A DNA stretch of 64,000 nucleotides, taken from contig WPIO01000020.1 in NCBI GenBank assembly GCA_009760855.2, forward strand, positions 1,892,001 through 1,956,000, read 5' to 3'. The notes beneath the pieces are model-generated. The model worked only from the letters and a program-made list of their open reading frames with translations, was not told where the DNA came from and made no database searches. The position numbers and the translations under genes are program-made. Source of the DNA: Cristatella mucedo. Lineage: Eukaryota > Bryozoa > Phylactolaemata > Cristatellidae. Below, in pieces: positions 1 to 10,677 of the stretch. Numbering within the stretch: the stretch's first letter is position 1; each line of letters opens with the position of its first letter.

Positions 1-235
1 TACTGCCGACTATGGCTCATCCTTTTCAGTGGTTCTGAGCTGCTACTTCCATGCTACTCACTACCTCAACTGCTCTCCCGACTCTGCTATGCTTCCCACT
101 TTCTCTTTGTTGCGTGAGACGAAGTCTGTTGGCTACCGAATGAGCACGGAAAGCCATTTGGGCTGTGATTGCGCTATACAAAACTCTCCTGCGTAACACC
201 CACATGGTCTTTATGGCTGTGGTTTGTGTTTCTAT
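1..235 (+). mobile_element. Family B non-LTR (L2/CR1-like) LINE, 3' end
   Basis: The window opens inside the 3' end of a non-LTR retrotransposon. The stretch with ACTCTGCTATGCTTCCCACT and the following GTTGCGTGAGACGAAGTCTG recur at 25.7 kb and 62.3-62.7 kb (+) and, inverted, at 22.3-22.6, 45.7 and 63.1-63.4 kb. Other copies carry a recognisable RT C-terminus just upstream, which is why this is called a LINE end. It is truncated by the window edge and not coding. Confidence 0.6.
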
Positions 236-915
236 GTATGCATGATTCGATCATACACACTGGGCTCGCCGGCACACTGCCAGTGCAACAGCTGGTTGCT
301 GTGGCCTAGGGACAAGCCGGTGGTCAGCTGAGGTCTGACGGCTGTGGTTTATCCACAGGCCGGCTTTGTCCTCCCGCCAGCTCGCGGGATGAGTTGTGGT
401 TGGGAGGGAGTGGGCGAGGAGGGAACGCCAAGGAGAGGAGAGTCGAGCAGGAGTAGGGGCCGAAGGGAGCCGTGCGCCCTTCGGCTCCATGCGCTGTATT
501 AAACTGTTGGGTGTTGGTCATCGGCTGGCTCTCTGCTGTGCGAATCAAAGCTACAGTGACTTTGCAGAGTTACAGACGGAGACGCGTCACGTTACGTTAC
601 GTCGCATGCAGGCATCGCTGGCCGCGAAACGAAGGAAGCAGTTTAGATGAACTGGACTGAAGGGTTTAAATAAGCTAAACTACTCACCTACAGTGCTACA
701 TAAACAATCGACTGTCCTCAAACGCAAAAACTTTTCCACGCCCTACAGCGAGCCATTCCGAAGGTCAACGGTTGCACTAACCGGAGCCGGCGTGGAGCTG
801 TAACGGTTGACGGCACGAGCAGCAGAGCAGAAGCTAGCAAGCAAGCGAGCGAGCGAGCTCACACGTTCGGCAGCCGACTCGCCGCACAATCAATCATTCG
901 CGTGCGATTTGCTGC
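236..915. other. Unassigned sequence between LINE end and zinc-finger exon
   Basis: Moderately GC-rich sequence. The first 430 bp hold no convincing gene. The part nearest 915 lies directly downstream of the stop codon of the minus-strand zinc-finger exon, so it may be that gene's 3' UTR. No clear poly(A) signal was identified. Confidence 0.4.
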
Positions 916-2136
916 CTAGTCGTCCTGGAAATGCGAGAGAACGTGCCGCTCGAACTCGTCCCGGGGCAGGTCCGCAGGGTAGTGAGCTGCACACATGGGA
1001 CAGGTCCGGTCGTCGTCGTCGTCACCGCCGCGGCCTCGGTTCGGTCCCGACGCCTGACGAGCAGTGGCGACGGCGTCTTCGCTGGGGTCGCATTCAAGCA
1101 CGTGAGACTGGAATTCGCTCGTGGACACGCCGGCGCCGAACGAGCGCTGGCAGAGTGGGCATCGAAAGAGGGTGCCGACTGCCGAAGCCGCTGCTGCCGC
1201 AGCAGCAGCCGCCGCTGTCGTGTCGCTCAAGCAGCTTCGGCCAGAGCCGGAAGAGACGAGCAGCGGTTGACTCGAAGTGCGAGCGGCCAGCCACGTCGAC
1301 TCTACGGCACCAGATGCTGCCGGTGCCCCGCCGGCCTCGGTTTCCGTGGCCGCTGCCGCAGCGGCAGAGCGAGATTCGTCTCGGCCGAGCCGGATGGTTC
1401 TCGGCGACGGTGCTGCTGCCGGTAGCTGTGCACAGAATAAATTAGGCTTCTTCGCGACTACTGGGCTTGCTCCGAAACCGGCGGCAGCGGCTGCATTGTC
1501 ATCGTCGTCGTCTAAGGTCAGCCAGTCCGAAGGAGCCGGGATGTGGCAGGGGCTGTAGGCAGCAGCGCTACGGTATCCCGGCATACCGGCGGCCATCTTG
1601 TACCGCCCGGGTACATGAGGGTGAGCGTAGGTCTCGTCAATGGCTGGCGTCAGCTGCGCAGTGGCCGCGCTGTCGCGGCCGGTTGCCGCAGTGGTGGCAG
1701 CAGTGCCGGCAAGGCGACGGGCGGCAACAATTGGCCTCGAGGCGCCACGAGGCGTCCACAGGGCGCCTTCGCTGCTGCTATTACTGCTGCTGCTGCTGCT
1801 GCCATCGGAGCCCGGTCGACGACTACTACAGGCCTCGGCTGGGGCGAAACGTACAGTGGGGAGCTCGGTCCTGCCGCTGATGCGACGTGGCGATCGCGTG
1901 GAGGTACGAGCATCTGGCGATCGCGAATCAGCTGAGCCTCCGAAAGCACCCGAGCCTGGTGCTAGCAGCTGCAGTGGCTGCAGCCTCGGCGGTTCCCGTG
2001 CTTGTGCTTCGGCGACGAACTGCGGGAGCACGTCCGACGTGAGAGGTGGTAGCTCTCGGTTCTTCCCATCGCTGCCCAGAGTGCAAGCAGGCTCGGCGCT
2101 GGAGCCAGCTACAACGCGAAGGTCGTCGTCGCGAGT
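916..2136 (-). CDS. 3' coding exon of a TAX1BP1/CALCOCO-like ubiquitin-binding zinc-finger protein
   Basis: The frame is open on the minus strand from a TGA at 2137-2139 down to the stop at 916-918. It ends with two zinc fingers about 33 residues apart: C-x2-C-x15-H-x3-C (cysteines near 1161 and 1152) and C-x2-C-x15-H-x3-H (cysteines near 1000). The second finger has the CPMC...FERHV..HF pattern of the C-terminal UBZ fingers of TAX1BP1 and CALCOCO proteins, and the protein ends six residues later, as in that family. Those proteins are autophagy receptors or signalling adaptors: the fingers bind ubiquitin, and a SKICH domain and coiled coil lie N-terminal. Upstream of the fingers the frame is Ala/Ser/Asp-rich low complexity (poly-Ala, DDDDD), so the true 5' exon edge cannot be fixed; the open frame has no in-frame ATG at its start. 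Family is fairly sure, orthologue is not. Confidence 0.7.
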   Translation of the reverse strand, partial: TRDDDLRVVAGSSAEPACTLGSDGKNRELPPLTSDVLPQFVAEAQAREPPRLQPLQLLAPGSGAFGGSADSRSPDARTSTRSPRRISGRTELPTVRFAPAEACSSRRPGSDGSSSSSSNSSSEGALWTPRGASRPIVAARRLAGTAATTAATGRDSAATAQLTPAIDETYAHPHVPGRYKMAAGMPGYRSAAAYSPCHIPAPSDWLTLDDDDDNAAAAAGFGASPVVAKKPNLFCAQLPAAAPSPRTIRLGRDESRSAAAAAATETEAGGAPAASGAVESTWLAARTSSQPLLVSSGSGRSCLSDTTAAAAAAAAAASAVGTLFRCPLCQRSFGAGVSTSEFQSHVLECDPSEDAVATARQASGPNRGRGGDDDDDRTCPMCAAHYPADLPRDEFERHVLSHFQDD

Positions 2137-2534
2137 TCAAGCGTGCCCGACTTCCTGCTAAGCTAGCTCTGCTTACTCGCACGAGACCGAACGAGGAGCA
2201 GAGAGTCGTGAAGAGGAGGCATTCTTCGAACGCCTCCTCTTCTTGCCGGTCTGCTTTAATAGCGATGCAATAGCTCAATAATAGCAATAAGAAATCTGCC
2301 CAGCGACTTGAAGAGAACTACTAAATCTGCCCCGGTCGGTCTCGTCAGCATCCGCTATGTCACGTGTATCGCCAATGTGTGACTGCCAAGACCGTTAGAG
2401 CTATGCGGTGCTAATGGCTAGTTTTCGAAGATAGTTTCCAAAGGGAACACTACAATTATGAACGGCTATTTCTGTTCGTAAGCGATGATGCCACTGGGTC
2501 TTAACATAGTGGCAAGGTGCTCGCAGTGGTCTAC
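2137..2534. other. Intron-like or unassigned sequence
   Basis: No repeat or supported exon seen. If the minus-strand gene model is right this is intronic sequence immediately upstream of the zinc-finger exon. Confidence 0.3.
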
Positions 2535-2606
2535 CCAGGACGTATGCAGCAGCAGGCAGTCTTTCGTTGCAAATTGCAAATCGGTCGACAGCATCTGGGA
2601 GTTCTT
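2535..2606 (-). CDS. Candidate internal exon (24 codons)
   Basis: On the minus strand an acceptor ending ATTTCAG precedes a 72-nt stretch ending at CTGG|GTAGAC. It is open in more than one frame and its length is a multiple of three. It lies between the zinc-finger exon and the coiled-coil exon at 6.4 kb on the same strand, so it could belong to that gene. The surrounding minus frame stays open from 2718 to 2401. Product not recognised. Confidence 0.22.
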
Positions 2607-2869
2607 CTGAAATTCTGTGTCTGAAGTACTTATGCTGCTTTACTAATACGATATATGTGCAGCCCTTTAAGAAAATTAAATCTCCTTGAAAGCACGACAT
2701 ATGCTGCAAAGGAAGCATGGTAAACTAGGCTGAGAAATCAGCTAAAGCTAACTCTACTTTACCGGCAGCAGGCCTCTCACACGCCCAAATACAAGCAAAG
2801 AGGAATATATAGAATAATATAGACGATGGACCAAACACTTTGAGGTGGAGACAGAGAGAGGCTTAAGTT

Positions 2870-3900
2870 AAAATGTGCCAGGAACAGGTTTAGCCATTGA
2901 TAACCAAGTCTTTCTCGAGCACCTCTCATCTTGCCTGGGTTTACTGCATTACCATGGTTCAGGTCGTATCTCAGTGGCAGACCCCTGAGCATTGATATCA
3001 ACGGGCAAGAGTCATCCGAGGAGCCTCTAAAGTGTGGGTGACCCCAGGGCTCTGTGCTTTGTACACTTCATTTTACAATTTATCCTCTCCTTCTTGCCGA
3101 TGTGATCACCCAGCACTAGGCTTTCACTTCTATGCAGATGACACATAGCTGTACCAAAGCTCATCCCTCCCAAGATGCCATTTATATCAACGCCCTTGCT
3201 GCATGTCGTGCAGACTTTTGCACTTGGATGGCAAGCAAAATTTCTAACCAACTTATTAATTACGAACAGAAATTAGTTATGAGCAAACCTATTGTGACTC
3301 AGTAATTGGAAAGATAAACGCTCAAAATTGCCTCAGTAAGCATATCTCCTGATAAGTCAGCACGAAATCTAAAAGCCTGTTCGAAGAAGAAATTTTTCAC
3401 GAGCCAACCACATCAGCTTCACAGTCAAGTCAGCCTACTTTCAGCTACCTAGCATTGCAAAATTCGGGCCAGCTTAGACAGAGATACCACATCCAAATGG
3501 ATCCAAGCATTTGTGACATCCCGTTTCGAATTCTGAAACTCATTACTTGCAGATCGGCTGGCCTATACAATAAGGGGCTTACAGCTGGTTCAAGACTCTT
3601 CACTTAGGTTTGTCTAGCGTGTGAAAGTCACAGCTGCTGCACGACACCATTTTAAAGCGACTTGCACTGGCTCCCTATCAAGCAGCATAGCGACTTCACG
3701 ACATTGTCACTCACTTTTAAGTCCCTCCATTCTCTCTCGCACCAGGCCCCACCTTCCAGAGCTACTCCCCAATCAGGTCAGGCATCGTACAACCCGCTCT
3801 TCTGACTCAAGTCGCATAGCTGTGCCTAGAGCCAACTGCAAATCCTTTGGAGAAAGTGCCTTCAGTTCATATGCTCCCAAAGCCTGTAATAATGTAATAA
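2870..3900 (+). mobile_element. Family A LINE (L2-like), decayed reverse transcriptase to ORF end
   Basis: Broken reading frames in order match the second half of an L2/CR1-type reverse transcriptase. They run from a palm segment with a W-F-like 'SCLG...ALQW' remnant near 2920, through the catalytic FYADD box near 3130-3145, to the C-terminal stretch ending in a decayed 'AP+..N' segment near 3870. Stops interrupt it repeatedly (for example directly after the YADDT), so it is dead. The same segments recur at 15.6-16.8, 28.1, 50.3-51.2 and 58.3 kb. Confidence 0.75.
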
Positions 3901-4440
3901 TAATAATATATTTGTATAGTAATAATATAGCACCCTCAGAGAACTCTAATCTCTTTCTAGTCACAGCGCATATGCTGCAAAGGAAGCACGGTCGAATGGT
4001 TAGTGGCCGCATGCTCAATGATAACAAGCATAACATGGTTAGAGGTAATAATAATAATAATAATAATTCACTTGATAAAGCGCCCTCAGAGAACTTAATC
4101 TCTCTCTAGGCGCTTTACATTTGCTGTAAAGTGAAATGCAATTGAATGGTAAGTAAAATCATGCTTGAAAAACAAACGAAATGAATAATATGGTTAGGGG
4201 TGACACGCACAGGGTCAGCATGCAAATGTGGTTGCACAGGTTCAGCATGCAAATATGGTTACTGGCAGCATGCAGTGTCAGCACGCATAAACACACAAAG
4301 GACGAATCGCGTGGACCCACTAAATGCTGCGATAAAAAATAGATGCATTTTTAGCTTCTTTTTTAAACGTCGTCAAGTCAGGGCAAGTCTATGCCGACTG
4401 GTGTCAAGATATCCACCCACTTGACAACATTTAAAAGAAG
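3890..4440 (-). mobile_element. Two overlapping family A LINE 3' tails, inverted
   Basis: Two copies of the family A 3' end lie on the minus strand (about 3895-4035 and 4048-4440). Each begins, reading +, with AAT repeats, then the CCCTCAGAGAACT...CTCTTTCTAG hairpin half, then the TGCTGCAAAGGAAGCA block. The longer copy continues through the CAGCATGCAA 3'-UTR repeats to the last codons of the ORF (FKK..K.H pattern) near 4350. Confidence 0.75.
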
Positions 4441-4479
4441 CTAAAACCGCAGTCGCCCGATCTTTTTGGTTTTTCTTTA

Positions 4480-4625
4480 GTGTGCTTATTCGTGCTGAAG
4501 CTGTTCACATTACCTCGACTCATATAAGTATGCTTCTACAACAGCATGCATAAAGTGCCCAGAAAAAACATTTAAGTTATCTGAGGGTGCCATAAGCATG
4601 TATTATTATTATTATTCTTACTAAC
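4480..4625 (+). mobile_element. Family A LINE 3' tail
   Basis: Plus-strand tail: AAGTGCCCAGAAAAAAC...ATCTGAGGGTGCCATAAGCATG followed by ATT repeats. It is inverted with respect to the preceding copy, so the two form an inverted pair about 100 bp apart. Confidence 0.7.
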
Positions 4626-5080
4626 AAATTACAGTATTTGTTACAGCAGCCTGCAGAGAGAAAGCATGTGTCACCAATAGGCAGAGTCAGACATTTTAGA
4701 CGAGCCTGAACCCCTGACCATACCTGGGCTGAGAAATCAAGCTAGCCCGAAGCCTTTCTTTCCAAGGCCTCTTTCACCCACAAGGAATTCAGCTAAAGAA
4801 GAGAAGAGGATAGTTTAATCGTTGTCTGAATGAGATCCCTCAGAGAGTTAGTGGGCTGATATTATCTTAGCAGCACGACTATGGATGGGGGAGCCAGGGA
4901 GTTCGGTGGGGTGGGCAGCTCTGTGGCTCACACGTGATAGAGATACAGGGAGCACGTTCTGGCAAATAACCACGGTTTGACCAAGCCATCCCTGATTCAT
5001 TTCTAACTCTAAAGGCGACTTAATTTATATACTGGTGAAACTTGCGTGTGCACCAGGATGCCACTTCTGTATTCAGATTA
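4626..5080. other. Unassigned sequence
   Basis: No gene or known repeat seen in this stretch. Confidence 0.4.
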
Positions 5081-5085
5081 GAAAA

Positions 5086-5400
5086 TCCGAAGTAGCTACC
5101 ACATTGCGCTGGGGATTAATTCAGATTAATTAATTAATCGTATTATTAGTTAATTAATTAATATACTTGCACGTATTAACTATTATTTGTATTATTTATA
5201 TAATAATTATTTATAAGTATTAATTAGTATTAGTATATAATATATTATATAGTATATATTATATTATATATAGTATTAGTATATATTAATTAGTATTAGT
5301 ATAGCCAGTATTAATTAATTTAATTATTACGCAAGTAGCGCAATGCGGTAGTTATATAATTCAGATCGAAAAATACCTACCACATTTTGCCGGGGATAAT
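5086..5400. repeat. AT-rich inverted-repeat element (MITE-like)
   Basis: CTACCACATTGCGCT at 5097-5111 is repeated inverted as AGCGCAATGCGGTAG at 5337-5351. The arms bracket about 225 bp of TAATTA/TATTAG-rich sequence. A third, direct, diverged copy (CTACCACATTTTGCCGGGGA) follows near 5377-5396. The shape suggests a small non-autonomous DNA transposon or a relic of one; no target duplication was made out. Confidence 0.4.
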
Positions 5401-5880
5401 TGCAATAATGTAAGATTGATAGCATTGCAAAAAAGTTTGCTGACAGTAAGTGTGTGCATAAGGATGATCATGACTGCTAATGTGGCTGACACAGATTCTT
5501 GCCCTCTTGCTTTCTTTTATTAATCAGGCCCCACCAGTCACACCATGTTGATCCCCTTGCAAGCACACCTAATAAAACCAGACCCTGCCCCCTAGTTAGA
5601 GGAATGCTGTCGGGCCCACCGGCTGATGGGGCTTGTCTGGTGGCAGGTCAGGCGGCACGCCACTTTGCTTCTGTCCAAGTAGATGAAGCCCTCCACAGCA
5701 CTTGCCCTATGCTGAGAGTAGCGCTCACGCGAGATAGATCTGGTCAGCATGCCTACTACAGACAGGCATGCTCCGGTCTTAGTCTCCTTATGCTTAGAAA
5801 TCAGTTATGTTCTTGACAAAGCAAACATAACATAGGCAGACAAAAATGCATCAACCCTGATGCTTTGCTTGGGATTTACA
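5401..5880. other. Unassigned sequence
   Basis: Holds one open frame of 105 codons from 5499 without an ATG-initiated, conserved-looking product. No splice or domain evidence; left unannotated. Confidence 0.35.
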
Positions 5881-5904
5881 GCGTACACACATACGCACGT
5901 GTAT

Positions 5905-5954
5905 GTGTGTGTGTGTGTGTGTGTGAGCATGCTGCACAAGCTTGCATGCATGCA

Positions 5955-6050
<96 letters not shown>
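5905..6050. repeat. (TG)n microsatellite
   Basis: A short TG run near 5905-5925 and a long uninterrupted one at about 5957-6050 (some 47 dinucleotides), separated by GCATGCTGCACAAGCTTGCA-type sequence. Confidence 0.95.
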
Positions 6051-6051
<1 letters not shown>

Positions 6052-6294
6052 CATTATTCATGCATACGGCGAAGAACAAGGGAGGTGCATGTATACATGC
6101 ACCTATCCACCTCCGTGTGAGCATTCGTGTGCAGGGCAGGGATAATGTGGTGACATGAAACCGGAAGACAGACCCTATACAGATACGTGCATGTGGTGTA
6201 AAGCACTTATATGTTGAAAGTCACACTTTCTAAGGTTCTTCCTGGGCTTTGGCATACGAGAATACAATGAAATCGTGGGAAGCTTTACACGGGG

Positions 6295-6376
6295 GCATAC
6301 ATGTTAAGTGCCCAGAAAGAGATTAAGTTCTCTGAGGGCACTATACAAATGTATCATTACTATTATGATTAAAATA
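6295..6376 (+). mobile_element. Family A LINE 3' tail fragment
   Basis: AAGTGCCCAGAAAGAGATTA, then AGTTCTCTGAGGGCACTATA and imperfect ATT repeats: the diagnostic hairpin tail of family A, 5'-truncated to the tail only. Confidence 0.75.
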
Positions 6377-6438
6377 GCTAGTCATTTTACCAGTCTTTGC
6401 TTTGGAAGTCGTGTAAGCTTTGTATCAGTAGTATCTAC

Positions 6439-6597
6439 CTGTCCTTTGTCGCCTGCATATCTTGGCCTTTAGTTGGAGAATGACAGTCGTCTGCATGTCG
6501 ACCATCTTCCTCAGGTTGTCCATCTCAGCTTTGGCCACTCGCAGGCGTGCCACAAGGCTTTCTAAATCCTCCAGGGGAACTGACACGACACCGAGCT
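6439..6597 (-). CDS. Candidate coiled-coil exon, possibly of the TAX1BP1/CALCOCO-like gene
   Basis: On the minus strand a strong acceptor (CGTTTTTTAG) and a strong donor (AGGACAG|GTAGAT) bound 159 nt, a multiple of three. The frame reads through with heptad-like leucines and valines (LEDLESLVARLRVAKAEM, then N-L-R-K-M-V, then L-Q-L-K-A-K), typical of a coiled coil. TAX1BP1/CALCOCO proteins have long coiled coils before their C-terminal fingers, and this exon lies upstream of the finger exon on the same strand. The link is inferred from position only; the exon could belong to another coiled-coil gene. Confidence 0.5.
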
Positions 6598-6599
6598 CT

Positions 6600-7250
6600 A
6601 AAAAACGAATGTGCCCACACAACCGTATCAGCAACCGGCTCTATTGCAACTACGGCCGTGCCTGAACGGTATTTGTACAGCATACGTCTAGCTGTTATGC
6701 ATTTGCCTTAGAATGGTACAGGTCACGTTTAAGGGCAGGCCAGCAGTACGCTTCTGCACGGAAGCCATCAGAGCACGAAACTGGAAGAGCTTTACATTGA
6801 ATCTAGTACCAAAATAGGACCGTTGCGATTTTAAACCACACGTGCTTTCTTCTGCAGTGACAGCTTATGCCTACTGTGCAAGTAAAAGGGTTGTGAGCTA
6901 CTGTGGCTACTCTTACTGCAGCCATGGAATCGATAGGAATCGTGGCACGGATTCTCTTCCCGTGGAATGAGCATTTAAAAAATCTGCTTGTGGCACTGGG
7001 ATCTAATTTGAGTGTAGTCAAAATTTCATGTGTTTTATAGCACATTTTTGCTGACCTGAAGATTATTCAAGGTAATGGCTGCAACAACTGTTGCTATGGC
7101 CGTTGCTATGACCCAAACTACACTTCACCACTCAAAATGGCACAACTTCTTTCGTGTAGAACTTGAAGCTTGACACAACAAGAAAAGTAAAGACGAAATA
7201 GACTCTTCACTAACGCTGTAATGATCCATTGCATGTCCTGCACTGCTGAG
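6600..7250. other. Intron-like or unassigned sequence
   Basis: Lies between two candidate minus-strand exons. A donor-like GCTGCA|GTAAGAG occurs on the minus strand near 6915, but no convincing acceptor or product goes with it. Confidence 0.3.
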
Positions 7251-7261
7251 TCACCACCTAC

Positions 7262-7294
7262 TGTTAAATAGTGATCTTTTTCATCCTGAAGCTG
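7262..7294 (-). CDS. Candidate micro-exon, coiled-coil-like
   Basis: The minus strand reads acceptor TTGTCCAAG, then 33 nt encoding QLQDEKDHYLT, then donor GTAGGT. Length is a multiple of three. An alternative acceptor (TGCTTAG) would start it at 7325. The residues suit a coiled coil, but so short an exon is weak evidence. Confidence 0.22.
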
Positions 7295-7459
7295 CTTGGA
7301 CAAATTGCAAATGTAGATGGACCAGCTAAGCAGACATAACTTTCAACATCTTTGGAACTCATGACATCCTAAAATGTTGCCTCCTTAATGCTCCGCCTCT
7401 CTTATGCACAAGCATAAACCTGTACACACAAATTTACATAGACCTCCTTCCCCCTGTCC

Positions 7460-7647
<188 letters not shown>

Positions 7648-7797
7648 TTCCCTCCATTCCTCTCATGGTCTGTCGAGTTGCTCGCCTGGTTTTTCCCAAT
7701 TTATTTTCTTCGAATCAGTCTGCTATCAGTGTGGGTTAACTTTCACATGCCCGAACGCATGAATTTAATAGGTTCTCATTTTTAAGATTTCCCGGCT

Positions 7798-7837
7798 ACA
7801 GCTGAGCGTGGGCTCGCACCAGCCCACGCTCAGCTGT
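7798..7837. repeat. Perfect 17-bp stem hairpin
   Basis: ACAGCTGAGCGTGGGCT and its exact reverse complement are separated by six bases (CGCACC). No T-run follows, so a Pol III terminator role is not indicated. Flanks are ordinary AT-rich sequence. Confidence 0.85.
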
Positions 7838-7992
7838 CACGAACAACCCGAAGCCGTATTCTGTGAGGCTGTGGGCTTTCTTGTTCACCGGAAATTGCTC
7901 GTGTCATTCAAAAATGAAGCATAAGAAAAATCAGAAGATAAGCAAGCGTATCCAGAGATTGCTTAGAATTACATCATGACGTATTTGAATAG

Positions 7993-8565
7993 CTACACTC
8001 TTGACACAACAACCATCGAGTGACAGATAGGATAGAAAGGAGAGCGCTGAAAGCACACTGCAGCTGTCTCCTCGAAGCGAGGGCCTTTCTGGTCGCAGTA
8101 CCAACCACCCAGCATCGTGCTACCTATGCGCCCGAGCGGATTGGCATGAACGAGGTGTTGACCTGCCGTCTGCCTACCTCCTTGATCGTCGGCCGCTCTA
8201 AACGATACTGAAGCTATGGGTGAGCGGCAGCAGTCTGAATGCTGCCAATTGTCACGTAGATGACAAATCCCCGGCAGGGCAGTCGTGTAAGCTGTCGCAT
8301 TATCAGTAGCACGGCCGTCGGCGTCATCGTCCTCGATAGACAGCGATTGCCACAGCCGGTCGAGTTCTACTGCTGCCGGGGCCATCGTCGTTGCAAGCGA
8401 TGCACACTGGCGGCACGAGTTCTGCTCGCATCTTCCAAGGCATTCCATAGCCGTGGCAGCGGAGGCGCTGCTGTTGCTTGATGGCTGACATTGATGTCGT
8501 TCCCTCGGTGGCAGCTCACTTTCCGGACACGTGGCAGGCTCTGGGCAGGTGCTACATGCTTGCAT
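7993..8565 (-). CDS. Hypothetical GC-rich ORF, 190 codons
   Basis: ATG at 8563-8565 in a CACC context opens a 190-codon minus frame inside a local GC-rich island. The N-terminal half is Cys/Ser-rich. Residues 67-83 contain LWQSL followed by IEDDDAD, which has the W-x-x-L plus acidic shape of an LC3-interacting region. Such a motif would suit the same autophagy-receptor-like gene whose fingers lie at 919-1170, but short linear motifs arise by chance. It may be an exon whose 3' end is spliced before the stop. No domain recognised. Confidence 0.3.
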   Translation of the reverse strand: MQACSTCPEPATCPESELPPRERHQCQPSSNSSASAATAMECLGRCEQNSCRQCASLATTMAPAAVELDRLWQSLSIEDDDADGRATDNATAYTTALPGICHLRDNWQHSDCCRSPIASVSFRAADDQGGRQTAGQHLVHANPLGRIGSTMLGGWYCDQKGPRFEETAAVCFQRSPFYPICHSMVVVSRV

Positions 8566-8639
8566 GGTGCTGGGGCTCGTCTAGACTTCGGTTGCAGCGA
8601 GTCGCGGTCGAGCGATCGCTTTCGCCGAGTGGGCATGTC

Positions 8640-10620
8640 CACTAGCAGAACTATAGCGAAGAGATCAACTGAACGCGAGGTTCAAGAGAGATCAACGAAG
8701 GGTCAGCTACGGTGTCAATCGCACGAAATCGCTCCTCGTAGCCAAACTCATTCGCTGCCACCGTAGCCACGAGTCCTCTGAGCCTATCCCCAACAGCAAA
8801 CTCTTGAGTCACGCGAGTTTCGCAATTAATCTCGTGCATTACGCAATGGAGGAAACCCACAAGCAACTAAAAGAGATCGGTCTAAACGAAAGTAAGGTAT
8901 CGGCTGACCGGCTCAAAGGTCGAGTTTCGGCTGCTGCTGCTTTAAGGGTCCTGCCGCAGGGCCGCACGAGACCACCATGTGAGACGAAGAGAGGCCGACT
9001 GGGCACATGAGGCGACTATACGTTTCTGGCTTTATTTGGCCGCAGGGTGGACGGTCGAGTCTGGTCCGAGTGTATCGGATAAGCCAAAGTATAAGCAGCT
9101 TAGATGAAGGCGATCTCGGTCACAGCGTGGCGCTATCTCCAGAGAAAAACCGAGAGGCTGGCAATAGTCGGCGTGGCAGCTGTAACAACACCATTATGGC
9201 CAAAAGCTAGGACAGCCTCCACGGGGCGAACGACAGAGCCAGCCCGGCGAGGAAGCCAGCAGACAACGGCCGTGCGAGTCACGTGTCTCGAACGCCACCC
9301 GTCGCCCCCTCCCCCAGAAACCTGCTGCGGGGTTGACCCCTCTAGGGCCTCGGCAGCCAGCCAGCTCGGGGGTCGCTGCGGCATTGGCGGCCGAGCTGCA
9401 CGGCTGCGACCGCTAGAACAGAGCGAATGATACCGGGCGCTGGGCTGGCGTCGCAGCGCCTTTCCTGCCGCCACGCAGCAGACGTACGGCATACATAATT
9501 AATCTCGAGCGAGTTCGGCTGCAACCGCTTCGCCGACGACAGAGCGCCTCCCGCTGGGACAGCCGTCCTCCAGCGCCTCCTCCGGTGTAGTGACGACGCT
9601 ACGGACAGAGCTTCGCCCTTTAAATCGAAAAGGAACGCAAGCGCCTTACCGTGCTTGCTCTCTCTCGACTGCACTGCGTCCGACTGCTCACGGGGCAGGG
9701 AGACAACCTGCGCCAGCCCGGCGCCAGGCTGGGTTCACGGTGGGAAACCCCTAGGGCGGCCTATCGAGGGCTTGCACCGGCATCGGCGGCAGCGGTTCGT
9801 CGGTCACATGACCATGCCTGCCCCCTCCCCCCCCCCGCGGGGCGGGCCCCAATTTCGGCGCTGACCGCCAATTACCAGAACGACGGATCGAACCGCCCAA
9901 ACGTTCGCCTCAGAGGCTGTCAGCAGAAAAAAACTTTCTGCCAGGCTCGGTGACGCCGCGCCCCTTGTCGCAGATGGAAGCGACTAGACCGTCCAGGATC
10001 ACGGAGGGTGCCACACGGTGGGAGGGAGGGACTCGGGGTAAGACTGTTCTGCCAGTCGAGGTCGCCGCCCGCACGGCCCCGCCCGCCCGCCGATCGCGAG
10101 CAAGGTCATCTCGAGGGAGGCGAGTAGCTCACTCGAGCCGTTGCACTGCCGCGTTTGAGCCAGCCGCTTGGCGTCTACCGGGGCTATGGCGACTACACTG
10201 CTTGTGCTTCGCGGGACTTTTGGTGGGTTTCTATCTACCACCGCCGGCGGCCACGCCAAAGCTGATAATTCGCCTGTCTGCGCGCGACCGACCGCGCTCG
10301 GACAGGCGATAGGCGTGGCACGTGGCGTCCCCGTCGGCTCGCGTGGAGCAGCGAGCTAGCGCACGAGCCCGAAAGGGCCGTCGCAGGTTGAACGGGAGGG
10401 GCGGAACCGGAACTGGTGGGTTGAGCGGAAATGAGAAGAGTCGCTGTTCCTCTGAGGGCTGCCAGTCGAAAGAAGTGGCCGGGGACCTACGTCGCCAAAG
10501 CGCTCCGAGTCTGCGCTCGTTATAGCTAGGGCGAATTGTGAAAAACGTGGTGGCAGGCCTCGTCAAACGAATGGGTCGCCAAGATCTCGCGTAGGAACGC
10601 GTACCGCAGAACGCACATCC
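8640..10620. other. GC-rich, CpG-rich stretch without a supported gene
   Basis: GC content rises from about 9.2 to 10.5 kb with many CpGs and long but mutually contradictory open frames on both strands. It could be a promoter/CpG island or a 5' exon of the minus-strand gene. No coherent domain, start or splice pair was found. Confidence 0.35.
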
Positions 10621-10677
10621 GAGATGTGCTTTTTTTCAGCTCCGAGGTCCTTCTGAGCTGTACAGCCGATGTGCTAA

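Noticed and set aside
5851-6158. Poly-HT / poly-CV ORFs
   Set aside because: Translation of (TG)n.
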